Source: CAWBVG01 sp963792175
Lineage (GTDB): Bacteria > Acidobacteriota > Vicinamibacteria > Vicinamibacterales > CAVVIG01
DNA length: 64,000 bases
Direction: 5' to 3'
Assembly (NCBI GenBank): GCA_963792175.1
Contig: CAWBVG010000049.1
Span: forward strand, 62,001 to 126,000
The translations under genes and the position numbers were made by a program. Shown in pieces: positions 35,348-45,321 of the stretch. Under the pieces are notes generated by a model. The model was not told the origin of the DNA and did no database searches. It saw only the letters and a program-made list of their open reading frames with translations. Positions within the stretch are counted from its first letter, which is position 1; the number at the start of each line of letters is the position of its first letter.

Positions 35348-37206
35348 TAGGACGCCGCGAGCTCCTCTTCGAGCAACTGCTTCCGGTGCAGTTCCGCGTA
35401 GAGGCCATTGTGGCGGATCAGCTCGTCGTGGCTTCCCTGTTCGACAATGCGCCCGTCGTCGAGGACGAAAATCCGATCCGCGTCGCGCACGGTGGAGATC
35501 CGGTGCGACACGATGATCGACGTCCGCTCGCGCATGACGCTGCGCAGCCGCGACAGGATTTCCTCTTCGGTATAGGTGTCGACCGCCGACAGCGCATCGT
35601 CCAGGATCAGGATGCGCGGGTCGATGACGACGGCGCGCGCGAGCGCGGTCCGCTGCTTTTGCCCGCCCGACAGCGTAATCCCCCGCTCGCCGACCATCGT
35701 GTCGTAGCCTTTCGGAAAATCGGCGACGTCCTTGTCGAGCCGCGCGACGGCGGCGGCGGCGGCGATCCGTTCGTTACGCTCGGCTGAAGCCTTCGCGCTC
35801 CGGTTTCGCGGCTTCGCGGCGTTTCCCGCCTCTCCCGCCTGTCCTGCCCATCCCGCCCCGGCGATCGCGTCAAGCCCGAACGCCACGTTGTCGCCGAGCG
35901 TGTCCGAAAACAGGAACGGCTCCTGCGGCACGAAGCCAATGGCGCTGCGCAGCGTCGCCAGCGGCAGATCGCGCACGTCGACGCCGTCGATGAAGACCGT
36001 CCCGGGCGGTGGGTCGTGCAAGCGCGCGAGAAGCGAGATCAGCGTCGTCTTGCCGGAGCCGGTGACGCCGACCAGCGCCACCGTCTCGCCGGCCGCAATC
36101 GTTGCTGAAACGTGATTCAAGACCGGGAAGTCGCCGTACGAGAACACGAGGTCGCGGAATTCGATGGCCCCACGAATAACCGCGAAGCGCGCGGAATTCG
36201 CAGAGAAAGACTTGCTCTGCGTGCTGAGCGTGCTCTGCGGTTGATCCTGGATAGCGGGAACCGTATCAAGAACCTCCAGCATCCGCTTCCACGACGCCAT
36301 GCCGCGCTGGAGCATGTTGGTGACCCAGCCGAACGCAATCATCGGCCAGCTCAGCATCGTCAGGTACGAGTTGAACGCGACGAACTCGCCGACCGACATC
36401 CGCCCCCGCACGACTTCCCTGCCGCCGAGCCAGAGAACGAGCAGCGCGCCAAGGCCGAGGAAGAACGACATGCTGGGAAAGAAGAACCCCTGCAGGACGA
36501 TCAGCCGGCGGTTGCGGCGGAGGTACTCTTCGTTCGACCGCCGGAACCGCTCCAGTTCGGCGTGCTCCTGACGATACGCCCGCACGACGCGCACGCCTGA
36601 CAGGGATTCCTGGGCGACCGCGCTGACGTCGGACAGCTGGGCCTGAATCGACTCGAATCGCTTGTGAATCGCGCTGCCGAACACCTTCACCGAAATCGAC
36701 ACGAACGGCATCGGGATCAGCGCGAAGAGGGTGAGCCGCGCGTCGATGCCGATCATGACGAACAAGGCCACCACCAGCGTCAGCATGGTGTTGGCCGAGT
36801 ACATGATCGACGGCCCGATCATCATCCGGACGGCGTTGAGATCGTTGGTGGCGCGCGACATCAGATCGCCGGTCCGATGCGTCTGGAAGTACGCGAGCGG
36901 CAGCGTCTCCAGGTGCGCAAAGAAGTCGTTGCGCATGTCGTATTCGATGTCGCGCGAGGCGCCGATGAGGATGCGGCGCTGCAGGAACAGGAACACCCCG
37001 CTGACGAGGCCGATCCCCAGCAGCAGCGCGCCGTACCCCGCCAGCTTCGCTCGGGTGACTCCCCTGGTCAGGTCGTCGATGGCGTAGCCGAGGACCAGGG
37101 GCGAGGCGAGCGCCACTGCCCGGGTGCAGACGACACAGACCAAACCGAGGAGGAACGCGCGGCGGTACCGGAGCACGTACCCGAGCAGGCGCCGAAAGGC
37201 GGACAC
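35347..37206 (-). CDS. ABC exporter half-transporter B (degenerate Walker B) carrying two internal repeats
   Basis: GTG start at 37206; 619 residues, intact. Six-helix transmembrane domain, then Walker A GVTGSGKTTL, Q-loop FVPQEPFLF, signature LSGGQKQR, and Walker B ILILDDALSAVD, in which the catalytic Glu is Asp. With half-transporter A (LSMGQ, ILDEATS) this gives one consensus and one degenerate ATP site, as in TM287/288 or BmrCD. Two period-9 repeats are translated in frame: a Ser/Gln/Thr-rich linker before the nucleotide-binding domain (STLSTQSKSFSANS) and a Gly/Ala-rich insertion (WAGQAGEAGNAAKPRN) between Q-loop and signature. The second lies in the helical subdomain, an unusual site for an insertion. 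Confidence 0.92.
   Translation of the reverse strand: MSAFRRLLGYVLRYRRAFLLGLVCVVCTRAVALASPLVLGYAIDDLTRGVTRAKLAGYGALLLGIGLVSGVFLFLQRRILIGASRDIEYDMRNDFFAHLETLPLAYFQTHRTGDLMSRATNDLNAVRMMIGPSIMYSANTMLTLVVALFVMIGIDARLTLFALIPMPFVSISVKVFGSAIHKRFESIQAQLSDVSAVAQESLSGVRVVRAYRQEHAELERFRRSNEEYLRRNRRLIVLQGFFFPSMSFFLGLGALLVLWLGGREVVRGRMSVGEFVAFNSYLTMLSWPMIAFGWVTNMLQRGMASWKRMLEVLDTVPAIQDQPQSTLSTQSKSFSANSARFAVIRGAIEFRDLVFSYGDFPVLNHVSATIAAGETVALVGVTGSGKTTLISLLARLHDPPPGTVFIDGVDVRDLPLATLRSAIGFVPQEPFLFSDTLGDNVAFGLDAIAGAGWAGQAGEAGNAAKPRNRSAKASAERNERIAAAAAVARLDKDVADFPKGYDTMVGERGITLSGGQKQRTALARAVVIDPRILILDDALSAVDTYTEEEILSRLRSVMRERTSIIVSHRISTVRDADRIFVLDDGRIVEQGSHDELIRHNGLYAELHRKQLLEEELAAS
35790..35860. repeat. Period-9 element R22 inside ABC half-transporter B
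   Basis: Words such as gtttcccgc / ctctcccgc / ctgtcctgc / ccatcccgc, preceded by cttcgcggc-type words. Translated as Gly/Ala-rich repeats between Q-loop and signature. Confidence 0.7.
36178..36243. repeat. Periodic inverted element R23 (9-bp ctctgcg family) inside ABC half-transporter B
   Basis: Left arm ccgcgaagc / gcgcggaat / tcgcagaga; right arm ctctgcgtg / ctgagcgtg / ctctgcggt. Translated in the linker between transmembrane and ATPase domains. Confidence 0.8.
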
Positions 37207-37281
37207 AACTCAGTATATCGTCGGGCCCTCCTTGCTTTTATCACTTCCTTATGCTGCGGCGAAGCCTGATAGAATCCCTTC

Positions 37282-39104
37282 GTGCGAGCCCTGGTCATCA
37301 TCGCGCCGATCCTCTGTATTCTGGCAATTGCCTACCGTTACTACAGCCTGTTCATCGCCACAACATGTGATGGCGCTGGACGACTCGCGCGTCACGCCGG
37401 CGCACACCAAGAATGACGGCCACAACTTTTTCCCGACGACGCGCTGGGTGCTCTTCGGCCACCACTTCGCGGCGATCGCGGGCGCCGGTCCGCTGGTCGG
37501 TCCGGTATTCGCCGCGCAGTTCGGGTACGCCCCAGGGCTGATCTGGCTGGTTGGCGGCGTCTGCATCGCCGGCGCGGTGCAGGACTACATCTGGCTGTGG
37601 GCGTCAACGCGGCGCGGCGGCCGCTCGCTGGCGGACATCGCGCGCAACGAGGTCAGCACGACCGCCGGCATCACGGCCGCCATCGCCATCCTCTTCATCC
37701 TGATCATCGCGATGGCCGGCCTCGGTATCGTCGTGGTCAACGCGCTGGCCGAAAGCGCGTGGGCGACGTTCACGATCGCCATGACCGTGCCCCTCGCGCT
37801 GTTCATGGGCCTGTACATGTTCAGGTGGCGGGCAGGCCACGTGCAGGAAGCGACCGATCCTCGGCGTCACGGTGATGTTCCTGGCGGTGGTGTTCGGCAA
37901 GAACGTCGCGGAATCGTCGTACGCGCACTTCTTCCTGCTGACGAAACACCAGATCACGATCGCGATGGCGCTGTACACCGTGGCCGCCTCCATCCTGCCG
38001 GTGTGGATGCTGCTCACGCCTCGCGCGTACCTCAGCACGTTCATGAAGATCGGGACGATCGCGTTTCTCGTGATCGGGGTGATGATCCTCAATCCCGAAG
38101 CTCGAGGCGCCGGCGTTCTCGAGCTTCATCGGCGGCGGCGGACCGGTCGTTCCGGGCCCGATGTTCCCGTTCGTCTTCATCACGATTGCCTGCGGCGCCA
38201 TCTCGGGTTTCCACGCGCTGGTCTCGACCGGCACGACGTCGAAGATGGTCGATCGGGAGATGGGACATCCGGCCGATCGGCTACGGCGCGATGCTCATCG
38301 AAGGCGTGGTCGGCGTCGTCGCCATCATCACCGCCTGCGCGCTGCATCCTGCCGATTACTACGCCATCAGCACCACACCGGAAGTCTTTCAGAAGCTCGG
38401 CATGACCGTCGTCAACCTGCCGGAACTACAGAGCGAAGTCGGCGAGACGGTGGCGGGACGTCCGGGCGGCGCGGTGGCGCTCGCCGTCGGCATGGCGCAG
38501 ATCTTCAGCGGCCTACCCGGGATGCGCGGCCTGATGGCCTACTGGTACCACTTCGCGATCATGTTCGAAGCCCTGTTCATCCTGACGACGATCGACTCCG
38601 GCACGCGCATCGGCCGGTTTCTCGTTCAGGAGTTCGGCGGACGCGTGTGGAAACCGCTGGCGCGAACCGACTGGTTGCCGGGAAGCCTGGTCTCGACGTT
38701 CGTGATTGTGGGCGGATGGACGTATTTCATCTGGACCGGGAACATCGCGATGATCTGGCCGATGTTCGGCGTCGCCAACCAGCTGCTGGCCGTCGTGGCG
38801 CTGGCGGTGGGGACGACGATCATCATCAACATCGGGCGCAAGCAGTACGCCTGGGTCACGTTCCTGCCGCTCTGCTTCATCAGCGTCACGACGCTGACGG
38901 CGGGATACATGAGCGTGCGGGACAACTTCTGGCCGATGGCCATCGGTGCCGAACCCGGCGCTGCACATGCAAGGCTACGTGCAGTCGATCTGCACCGTGA
39001 TCATGCTCGTCTGCGCGGTGATCATCCTGTTCGCCACGGCGCGGCGCTGCGTGCAGGTCCTGGGAGGCGCCGCGATTCCGACATTCGAACCGACCGAGGC
39101 GTAA
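37282..39104 (+). CDS. cstA: Carbon starvation protein CstA family transporter (five frame breaks)
   Basis: GTG start giving RALVIIAPILCILAIAYRYYSLFIA. Breaks near 37364, 37857, 38095, 38272 and 38953 are each solved by dropping one base. Conserved CstA segments across them: HVMALDDSRVTPAHTKNDGHNFFPT, WVLFGHHFAAIAGAGPLVGPVFAAQFGYAPGLIWLVGG, ACGAISGFHALVSTGTTSKM, DIRPIGYGAMLIEGVVGVVAI, and TTIDSGTRIGRFLVQEF. About 606 residues with many membrane helices, ending IPTFEPTEA; the stop at 39102 was chosen from the last conserved frame. CstA proteins import pyruvate or peptides under carbon limitation. Five breaks in 1.8 kb with conserved sequence everywhere argue for errors rather than decay. Confidence 0.9.
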
Positions 39105-39107
39105 GGG

Positions 39108-39170
39108 CCGGTAGCTAGCCCCTAGCCCTGACATCGGTTCCTGATAGCTAGCCCCGAGCCCCTAGCTCGA
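39108..39170. repeat. gggctag-family inverted element R24 (7-bp words)
   Basis: gtagctagcccctagccc and ctgatagctagccccgagcccctagc between the convergent cstA and SnoaL-like genes. The two clusters are in the same orientation with short internal palindromes (tagctagc / gctagc). Confidence 0.7.
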
Positions 39171-39181
39171 CAGATCTCGAT

Positions 39182-39562
39182 CTACTCCATCACCCTCGTG
39201 ACGTGGGCCGACACCGCCAGCCAGCGGCCCTGACGCTTCTCCCAGACATCGGTGTACTGTCCGCGGCCGCGCCGCCCGTCCGTCAACGCGAAGCGCGTTC
39301 GGCCGTGGACGATCGCCACATCGCCGAGCACGCGGATCCTGAGATCGTCCACGTCGAAATCGGTGAACGACACCGGAACGGCCGTCTGCCTGAGGAACTG
39401 CGGCTTGTCGACCAGGGAGCCATCGGGATTCGTGCACAGAAAGTCGTCCGCGAGGATCTCGGTGAACCGCGCCACGTCGGCATGCACGACCGAATGAATG
39501 TACTGGCCGTTGAGGTCGCGGAGCACCTCGACGTCCGACGCGGTTGCCGTATGGGTGGTCAT
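39182..39562 (-). CDS. SnoaL-like/NTF2-fold (DUF4440-type) protein
   Basis: 126 residues from ATG 39562 (MTTHTATASDVEVLRDLNGQYIHSVVHADVARFTEILADDFLCTNPDGS). The pattern of an N-terminal helix pair, ADDFLCTNPDG, HGRTRF and the final YTDVWEKRQGRWLAVSAHVTRV is typical of NTF2-like ketosteroid-isomerase-fold proteins. Many have no known substrate. The start overlaps the HupE gene stop, so they form a two-gene operon. Confidence 0.82.
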   Translation of the reverse strand: MTTHTATASDVEVLRDLNGQYIHSVVHADVARFTEILADDFLCTNPDGSLVDKPQFLRQTAVPVSFTDFDVDDLRIRVLGDVAIVHGRTRFALTDGRRGRGQYTDVWEKRQGRWLAVSAHVTRVME

Positions 39563-40959
39563 GAGATCTCCTCCGCGCGCTTGTTTCTTTGTTGCGGCTT
39601 GAACACGCCGAACACCAGCCAGTAGAGACCCGCGGCGATCACCGCCAGCATCATCCAGCGCAGCGCCGACGCCCAGAAGAGCGCGTCGAGCACCGGCCAT
39701 TCGAACCGGAATTGCCGCAGGATCGCGGCGCGCTCGGTCATCCAGTGCCAGGCGGTGTGCGTCACGAGCGCCGACAGAATGATCGTCCCCAGCCGCTCAG
39801 CGACCACGTACTTGAACAGCAGATCGAGCGCCGGAATGAGGGCGACCAGCACGAGCAACTGTCCCAGTTCCACGCCGATGTTGAACGACAACAGCGACGT
39901 CAGCAGGTGCGAGCCGGCAAACTGCAGCGTCTGCCGCAGCGCGAACGAGAACCCGAACCCGTGCACGAGCCCGAACGCGAATGCGATCGCCCACCGACGT
40001 TTTACCGCGGAGTTCGCCGAGCCCGCAGAGAAGGAAGATTTTCTCTGCGTACTTTGCGCGCTCTGCGGTTCAAGGCCGGCGCCGACGATATTCTCGAGCG
40101 CCATGTAGACGATCGACGTGGCAATCAGCGTCTCGATGAGCGGCGGGAACCAGAGCGCGTCGGGCGCCAGGTTGTAGGCCGAGGCGAACAGGGTGATCGA
40201 GTGCGCGACGGTGAACGCCGTCACCACGGCGACCAGCGCGCGGAAACGCCGGAACGGAATGACGAGGCAGAACAGGAACAGCAGGTGATCGATGCCGTCG
40301 AGGATGTGGGTGAAGCCGAGCTTCACGAACTGAAACGCCGCCTGGTGCCAGCGCGGATCGAGCCGCACGAAACCCGTGGTGCCGACGAACTCGAACGCCC
40401 GCACGGTGCCGTCGGGCAGCACCAGCCGGAGGACCGTGATCGTTCGGAGCCCGAGGCGATCGAGCCGCGAGTCCACCGAGAAGGGCGACTGGTCCGATTG
40501 AATCGGGTACTCGAAGAACACGTCGAGCACTCCCGAGGACCATGGCAGGTCGGTGTCGTCCGGCAGTCGCGGTCCAGTGACGTGCGCCAGCGCCTCGTCG
40601 TACGAGGAGGTGAACGAGCGATCCGACGGCAGCGACGGTCGCACTTCGACGAGCCGTGGGCTTGGAAGACGCGTGTCGCCCTCGTAGACGTCAATCGCCT
40701 CTCCCACCCAGAGCGTCGCCGCGTCGCGCAGAAGCGATTCGGCTCGACTGAGGTCGAGGATGCCGAGCGTCTTGTCGCCGCGGGTGGGGTAGTTCATGTC
40801 GCGCATCGCGACCAGCGGCACGCGAATCAGCAGCCGCAGCCGCTGCCCCTCGGGCTTGAGCCACGCCTGAATCGCGACGTCGCCGGGGATCTCGTGGGCA
40901 GCGACATTCGTACACAAATTGACGAGCAGGGCTGCCGCCAGCACGGCCGCGCGCACCAC
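39559..40959 (-). CDS. HupE/UreJ family membrane protein with N-terminal extracytoplasmic domain
   Basis: 466 residues, intact. A signal (VLAAALLVNLCTNVAAHEIPGDV) precedes an extracytoplasmic domain of about 200 residues. The HupE/UreJ_2 membrane domain follows, beginning QFVKLGFTHILDGIDHLLFLFCLVIPFRRFRALVAVVTAFTVAHSITL, with the conserved HxxDGxDHLLF motif (His/Asp metal site), and continuing FAFGLVHGFGFSFALRQ. Family members are thought to transport nickel, cobalt or similar ions. A period-9 repeat is translated in frame in a loop between helices (LEPQSAQSTQRKSSFSAGS). Confidence 0.88.
   Translation of the reverse strand: MVRAAVLAAALLVNLCTNVAAHEIPGDVAIQAWLKPEGQRLRLLIRVPLVAMRDMNYPTRGDKTLGILDLSRAESLLRDAATLWVGEAIDVYEGDTRLPSPRLVEVRPSLPSDRSFTSSYDEALAHVTGPRLPDDTDLPWSSGVLDVFFEYPIQSDQSPFSVDSRLDRLGLRTITVLRLVLPDGTVRAFEFVGTTGFVRLDPRWHQAAFQFVKLGFTHILDGIDHLLFLFCLVIPFRRFRALVAVVTAFTVAHSITLFASAYNLAPDALWFPPLIETLIATSIVYMALENIVGAGLEPQSAQSTQRKSSFSAGSANSAVKRRWAIAFAFGLVHGFGFSFALRQTLQFAGSHLLTSLLSFNIGVELGQLLVLVALIPALDLLFKYVVAERLGTIILSALVTHTAWHWMTERAAILRQFRFEWPVLDALFWASALRWMMLAVIAAGLYWLVFGVFKPQQRNKRAEEIS
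40001..40073. repeat. Periodic inverted element R25 (9-bp ctctgcg family) inside the HupE gene
   Basis: Left arm taccgcgga / gttcgccga / gcccgcaga; right arm tctgcgtac / tttgcgcgc / tctgcggtt. Translated as a Ser/Gln-rich loop between two membrane helices. Confidence 0.82.
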
Positions 40960-41064
40960 CCGGGAAACGCCTCAGGACACTCCGCACAATGGGTCTCTCC
41001 AGAGTATACTGGCGCCTCAAAACGCTCATCCAACGCATTCCGGTTCGGTGGGGAGGAACGAGAG

Positions 41065-42378
41065 ATGAAATTGACGCGCAATCGCGTGATCGGCGCGGCA
41101 CTGGTCGTCCTGGTGGCCGTGCTCGGCATCGGCCAGCACCTGCTCGAGAAGGAAGCGATCGCTCAGACCACCGGCAAGGTCATGGTGCCGAAGTTCGAGG
41201 TCGATCCCTTCTGGCCCAAGCCAATGCCGAACAACTGGGTCTTCGGACAGACGATCGGCCTCGGCGTCGACGAAAAGGATCAGGTCTGGATCATCCATCG
41301 CGGGAACGATCCTGGCAATCTCGACCGCACCGAGTTGGCGTTTCCGCCCCCGATCGCCGGCCGCGGCGCTCGTGGTGCCGCCCCGGTGACGGAACAGCCC
41401 GAGTTGAACGCGAACCAGCCGATGAAGGTCGCCGAGTGCTGTTTTCCGGCGCCGCCCGTCGTGGCGTTCAGCCCCGCCGGCGACGTCGTCTACAGCTGGG
41501 GCGGGCCGAAACTGCATCCTGATTGGCCCGATTCCAACCACGGCATCATCGTCGACAACAAGGGCTACGTCTGGATCGGCGGCAACGGGCAGCCCGACTC
41601 GCACATCATGAAGTTCACGCGCGACGGCAAGTTCGTGGCGATGTTCGGCAAGAAAGGCGCGCGGCGCGACCCGAACAACCCGAATCAATACGTGCGAGGC
41701 GCCGACGATCTCGAGAGCTTCGGCCGCGTGGCGAAGATCTTCATCGACGGGCCGGCCAACGAAGCCTACGTCGCCGACGGCTACTTCAACAAGCGCGTCG
41801 CCGTGATCGACATGGACAGCGGCAAGGTGAAGCGGTACTGGGGCGGCTATGGCGAAAAGCCGGACAACGCCAACCCGGCGCCGTACAACCCGAAGGAAGG
41901 GCCGTCGCGTCAGTTCCGCACGCCGGTTCACTGCGCGATGGTGTCGAAGGACGGATTCGTGTATGTGTGCGATCGCCCGAACGATCGCCTGCAGGTCTTC
42001 ACCAAAGACGGCAAGTTCGTGAAGGAGAAGCAGTACTTCCCGGAGACGCTCGCCGACGGCTCGGTGTGGGACCTCGCGTTCTCGACCGATCCGCAGCAGA
42101 AGTTCATCTACGTCGCGGATGGCAAGAACGACCACATCTACATCATCGATCGGCAGTCGCTCGAGCTGCTCACCAGCTTCGGCGCGGGCGGACGCCAGCC
42201 GGGGATGTTCATGGCCGTGCACAGCATCGCGGTCGACTCCAAGGGCAACATCTACACGACCGAGACCTACACCGGAAAGCGCCTGCAGAAGTTCGTCTAC
42301 AAGGGGATGGTTGCGCTCGACAAGAAAGTCGCAGGGAGCGCCCTGGCCGACGAGAACGTCTACGCAGTAACCTGTTAA
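41065..42378 (+). CDS. NHL-repeat beta-propeller exported protein
   Basis: 437 residues from ATG 41065 behind GGGAGG. An N-terminal signal (RVIGAALVVLVAVLGIGQHLL) is followed by repeated NHL/beta-propeller blades: GLGVDEKDQVWIIHRG, GIIVDNKGYVWIGGNGQPDSHIMKFTRDGKFVAMFG, NEAYVADGYFNKRVAVIDMDSGK, CAMVSKDGFVYVCDRPNDRLQVFTKDGKFV, IYVADGKNDHIYIIDRQ, and SIAVDSKGNIYTTETYTGKRLQKF. About six blades. Such periplasmic propellers are common in Acidobacteriota and are often annotated as peptidylglycine-lyase-like, but no catalytic site is evident. Intact. Confidence 0.9.
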   Translation: MKLTRNRVIGAALVVLVAVLGIGQHLLEKEAIAQTTGKVMVPKFEVDPFWPKPMPNNWVFGQTIGLGVDEKDQVWIIHRGNDPGNLDRTELAFPPPIAGRGARGAAPVTEQPELNANQPMKVAECCFPAPPVVAFSPAGDVVYSWGGPKLHPDWPDSNHGIIVDNKGYVWIGGNGQPDSHIMKFTRDGKFVAMFGKKGARRDPNNPNQYVRGADDLESFGRVAKIFIDGPANEAYVADGYFNKRVAVIDMDSGKVKRYWGGYGEKPDNANPAPYNPKEGPSRQFRTPVHCAMVSKDGFVYVCDRPNDRLQVFTKDGKFVKEKQYFPETLADGSVWDLAFSTDPQQKFIYVADGKNDHIYIIDRQSLELLTSFGAGGRQPGMFMAVHSIAVDSKGNIYTTETYTGKRLQKFVYKGMVALDKKVAGSALADENVYAVTC

Positions 42379-42484
42379 AGTCTGAAGCTGAGAAGTCAGA
42401 AGTCTGCATGCTCGTCGAACGGCGTTTGCTGATGAGCAGCGCCGCTCGAATATGGCAGACTTCAGACTTCACGCTTCAGACTTA
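42377..42484. repeat. Periodic inverted element R26 (7-bp agtctga / tcagact words)
   Basis: Left arm gtctgaa / gctgaga / agtcaga / agtctgc; right arm gcagact / tcagact / tcacgct / tcagact, separated by about 45 bases. It fills the gap between the NHL gene and the molybdoenzyme. Confidence 0.85.
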
Positions 42485-42486
42485 CC

Positions 42487-43900
42487 GTGTCTTCATACAG
42501 CCGCCGCGATTTTCTATTCGCCACCCTTGCGCCAGCCTTGGCGCGCCTTCAAGCGCCGCCAGCCGGGCGCCTTCTCGGAACCATTCCCTTCGCCGCGCCT
42601 GGCGCGCGGCGCGCGCCGCTCGAGCGGCTCCTCGGCAAGGGACTCGACGCGCGGCTGTTCACCGATCTGACGACGCTCGGCAATCCGCCATCCGACCTGA
42701 TCACTCCCAACGATCGGTTCTACGTGCGCACGGCGGCGCCCGATGACCTCCGTCGCGCAGCGGCATCGGAACCGGCTTCGGCGCGGCAGGCTCTCCCCGC
42801 CCGAGCATCGATTTCGCGCGGTTGGAGCGAACACCAGGCGCCGTTCGTGTCGGACCGTATCTGATGGAATGCGCCGGCAATTCAGACCCGGCCAACTTCG
42901 GCCTGATGAGCGTCGCCACGTGGACGGGCTTCCCGATGCCCGATGTCATCGAACAGCTCGCCGGGGATCGTACCGGTCGGCGCATCCTCGTCAGCGGCAC
43001 GGATCCCGCCGGGCCGTCAGCGACCTCGGTCCCTGGCGCCAGCTGGATTTCTCGCGCGAGCGATCTGGAACGGGCCGTGCTCGCCGTGCAGATGAACGAC
43101 GCGCCGCTCCCCGCCGACCACGGCGGTCCGGTCCGCCTGGTCGTTCCCGGGTGGTACGGCTGCGCGTGCATCAAGTGGGTGGACCGGATCGAGCGGGTTG
43201 CCGACGATGCGCCGGCAACATCGCAGATGCTGGAGTTCGCGGCGCGCACCCACCAGCCCTTCGACCCGGCCGCCGTGGCGGCCTCGCTCAGGGCAGGGGC
43301 CCACGACCCCTGGCGCTCTCAAGCGCGCGAGATTTCGTTCCGGCCACGATCGAGACAGCGGCGATGCCGGTGCGCGTCGAGAAATGGCGCGTGAACGGAC
43401 GGCTCGAGTACCGGATCACGGGCATCATCTGGGGCGGATCGACGCCAACCAGCGCGCTGTCGATCCGCTTCAAGTCCGGCGGTCCGTGGACGCGCGTCGA
43501 GCAGTGCCCGCTGCCGGCGTCGACGCTCACGTGGAGCCTGTGGACCCACACCTGGCGGCCTGACGCACCCGGGCGCTACGAGATCGTGCTGCGCGTGGAT
43601 GATCCGTCGATTCGCACGAGACGTCTCGATCTGTTCTTCTACGTGCGGGAAATCAGCATCGACGAGTCTGGAAGGCTGCAGGTCGAAGCGGTTCGTCGAG
43701 CTGCCTCGTACCGCTTTACCGCCAGCGCCCGGGCTTCTGCGAGCTCCGGCCGCCCTGCGTCCGCGATGTGCCACGCGGCGAGAAACTCTTTCGCGGCCCT
43801 CGCGGCGTCGGCAGGCTTCCCCGCCGCCTTCGCCGCCCGCGCCAGGCCGAGGAGCGACGCCGCCCGCCGCGGCGTACGGGCGAGCGAGGCCTGGAACTGA
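42487..43900 (+). CDS. Tat-exported sulfite-oxidase-like molybdopterin enzyme (two frame breaks, uncertain end)
   Basis: GTG start 42487 giving SSYSRRDFLFATLAPALARLQA, a twin-arginine signal. Then ITPNDRFYVRTAAPDD, and after a break near 42745 (one base missing) the conserved GPYLMECAGN with the molybdenum-ligand Cys, FGLMSVATWTGFPMPDVI, and LVVPGWYGCACIKWVDRI. A second break near 43306 leads to the C-terminal dimerisation domain VEKWRVNGRLEYRITGIIWGG and LTWSLWTHTWRPDAPGRYEIVLRVDD. Clear family sequence ends near 43650. The frame stays open to 43900, overlapping the convergent TPR gene by 260 bases, which is unlikely to be real; the true stop may be masked by an error. Oxidised substrate unknown. 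Confidence 0.78.
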
Positions 43901-45321
43901 CCAACGGCGCCGGCCGCGTCGCCTGCGCGCAGCAGCGCCTCGCCGTACAGCTCGGCGGCCGGTTTGACCGGGTACGGCCGGGCGATCGGCCTGGGCCGCT
44001 TCGCCTCGAGCGCCGCCGCACGGGCGAACGCCGCGAGGCTTCCCGCTTTGTCCTTCGCCGCCTCCCGCATCAGGCCGTCGAGCTCGTCACGCATGATCAG
44101 CGCGATCTCCTTCGCGTCGCGGTCCGGGATCGAGGTCGCGGCGTTGCCGAGGTGTTCGAGCGCCGCGTCCGCGCGTCCCTTGTCGCCGAGCCGCACGCTG
44201 GCGGCCCCGAGCGCGAACAGCTCGTCGATGTTGTCGAAGGACCCCTGCCCCTTCATCAGCGCCCAGTCGCCGCTTTCGACGACGAGCCGCGCCTTCATCG
44301 ATGCGAGCTCGCTCTTCAGCGACATCGGGTTGAAGCCTCTGCCAATCTCGCTCTCGACGTGGGCAGGATGGGCGGGAAGGGCTGGAGGGCAGGAGGCGCG
44401 GGAGCCGTTAGCGCACGCTGCACTTCCGCCATCGCTTCCCGCGCCTTCGCGAACCGTCCCTGTTGCAGGTACTCGTAGTGCAGCCATGACAGGCTGTGGA
44501 AGTCGTATTGCGCCGCCGACAGCCCCTTGCGCTTCGCGAGATCGACCGACGCTGCGAATGCCGACTCGTCGGACGCCGCCGCCTCGTCCCACATGCCAAG
44601 CGGGAGGAACACGTGCGATGGCATGTGGCGGGCATGACTCGAGGCCGGCGCGATGCGCGCGTAGGTGCGCGCCGCCTCCAGCCCCAGCGCCGCATGCTCG
44701 CCGTCGTCGAAGGCGTGCAGCGCGTAATGGGCGGCCCCGGGGTGCTGCGGGTTCTTCTTGAGAATGGCGAGCGCGATCCCGCCGGCCTTGAGCGACACCG
44801 CCGGATCGCGCCCGCCGGACGGAATCGTTCCCAGCAGCGCCAGCGCATGGAACGCCGCCGCCTCGTCGTCGTCTGGAAAGCGGCGGCTCAGCTCGCCCAT
44901 GCGATCCGCGTAGGCGCGGTCGCGCGTCGCTTTGTCGCCGTGGCCGTAGAGGCGCTCGCACGGCGTCGAGATAGCCCTTCTCGCGCGCGGTCGGCGCCTG
45001 AATCGGGTCAGCCTGGACTTGGGTCTGACGCCGCGACGCGTCGGCTTCAGCTTCGCCAGCGCCGCGCGCGCCTTGGCGAGGTCCTCGTTGAACCACAGCG
45101 GCTGGTTATAGGCGAGCGCTTCGCCCCAGTACGCCATCGCGAACGCGGGATCGGCCTTCTGCGCCTGCCGGAAGGCCTCGATGGCGTCGTCGGTACTCGA
45201 AGCTGTGAAGGAACAGGACGCCGCGGACGAATGCCTGCTGCGCGTTTGGGGATCCAGACGTTGGAAAGGAGATGCGCCCGAGGGGTTGCGGGGCCGCAGC
45301 GGACTGCGCCGACAAGGACAC
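43639..45321 (-). CDS. Exported TPR protein, paralogue 1 (about four frame breaks)
   Basis: The mature region starts SFPTSGSPNAQQAFVRGVLFLHSFEY, and after one extra C near 45193 continues DDAIEAFRQAQKADPAFAMAYWGEALAYNQPLW. Further breaks lie near 45022, 44965 and 44350. Across them one reads ALALLGTIPSGG, HPGAAHYALHAFDDGEHAALGLEAARTYARIAPASSHARHMPSHVFLPLGMW, and YDFHSLSWLHYEYLQQGRFAKA. The same blocks occur in the gene at 53658, so these are paralogues. GTG 45321 is a conservative start; a hydrophobic signal (GLFTAFVSLSAQSAAA) lies upstream in the same frame within repeat R27, so the start may be earlier. Probably a periplasmic TPR scaffold beside the TonB receptor. Confidence 0.78.
44359..44396. 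repeat. Short period-9 element R32 inside the TPR gene
   Basis: Words gggcaggat / gggcgggaa / gggctggag / ggcaggagg. A frame break of the gene lies at its edge, as in dnaK. Confidence 0.6.
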
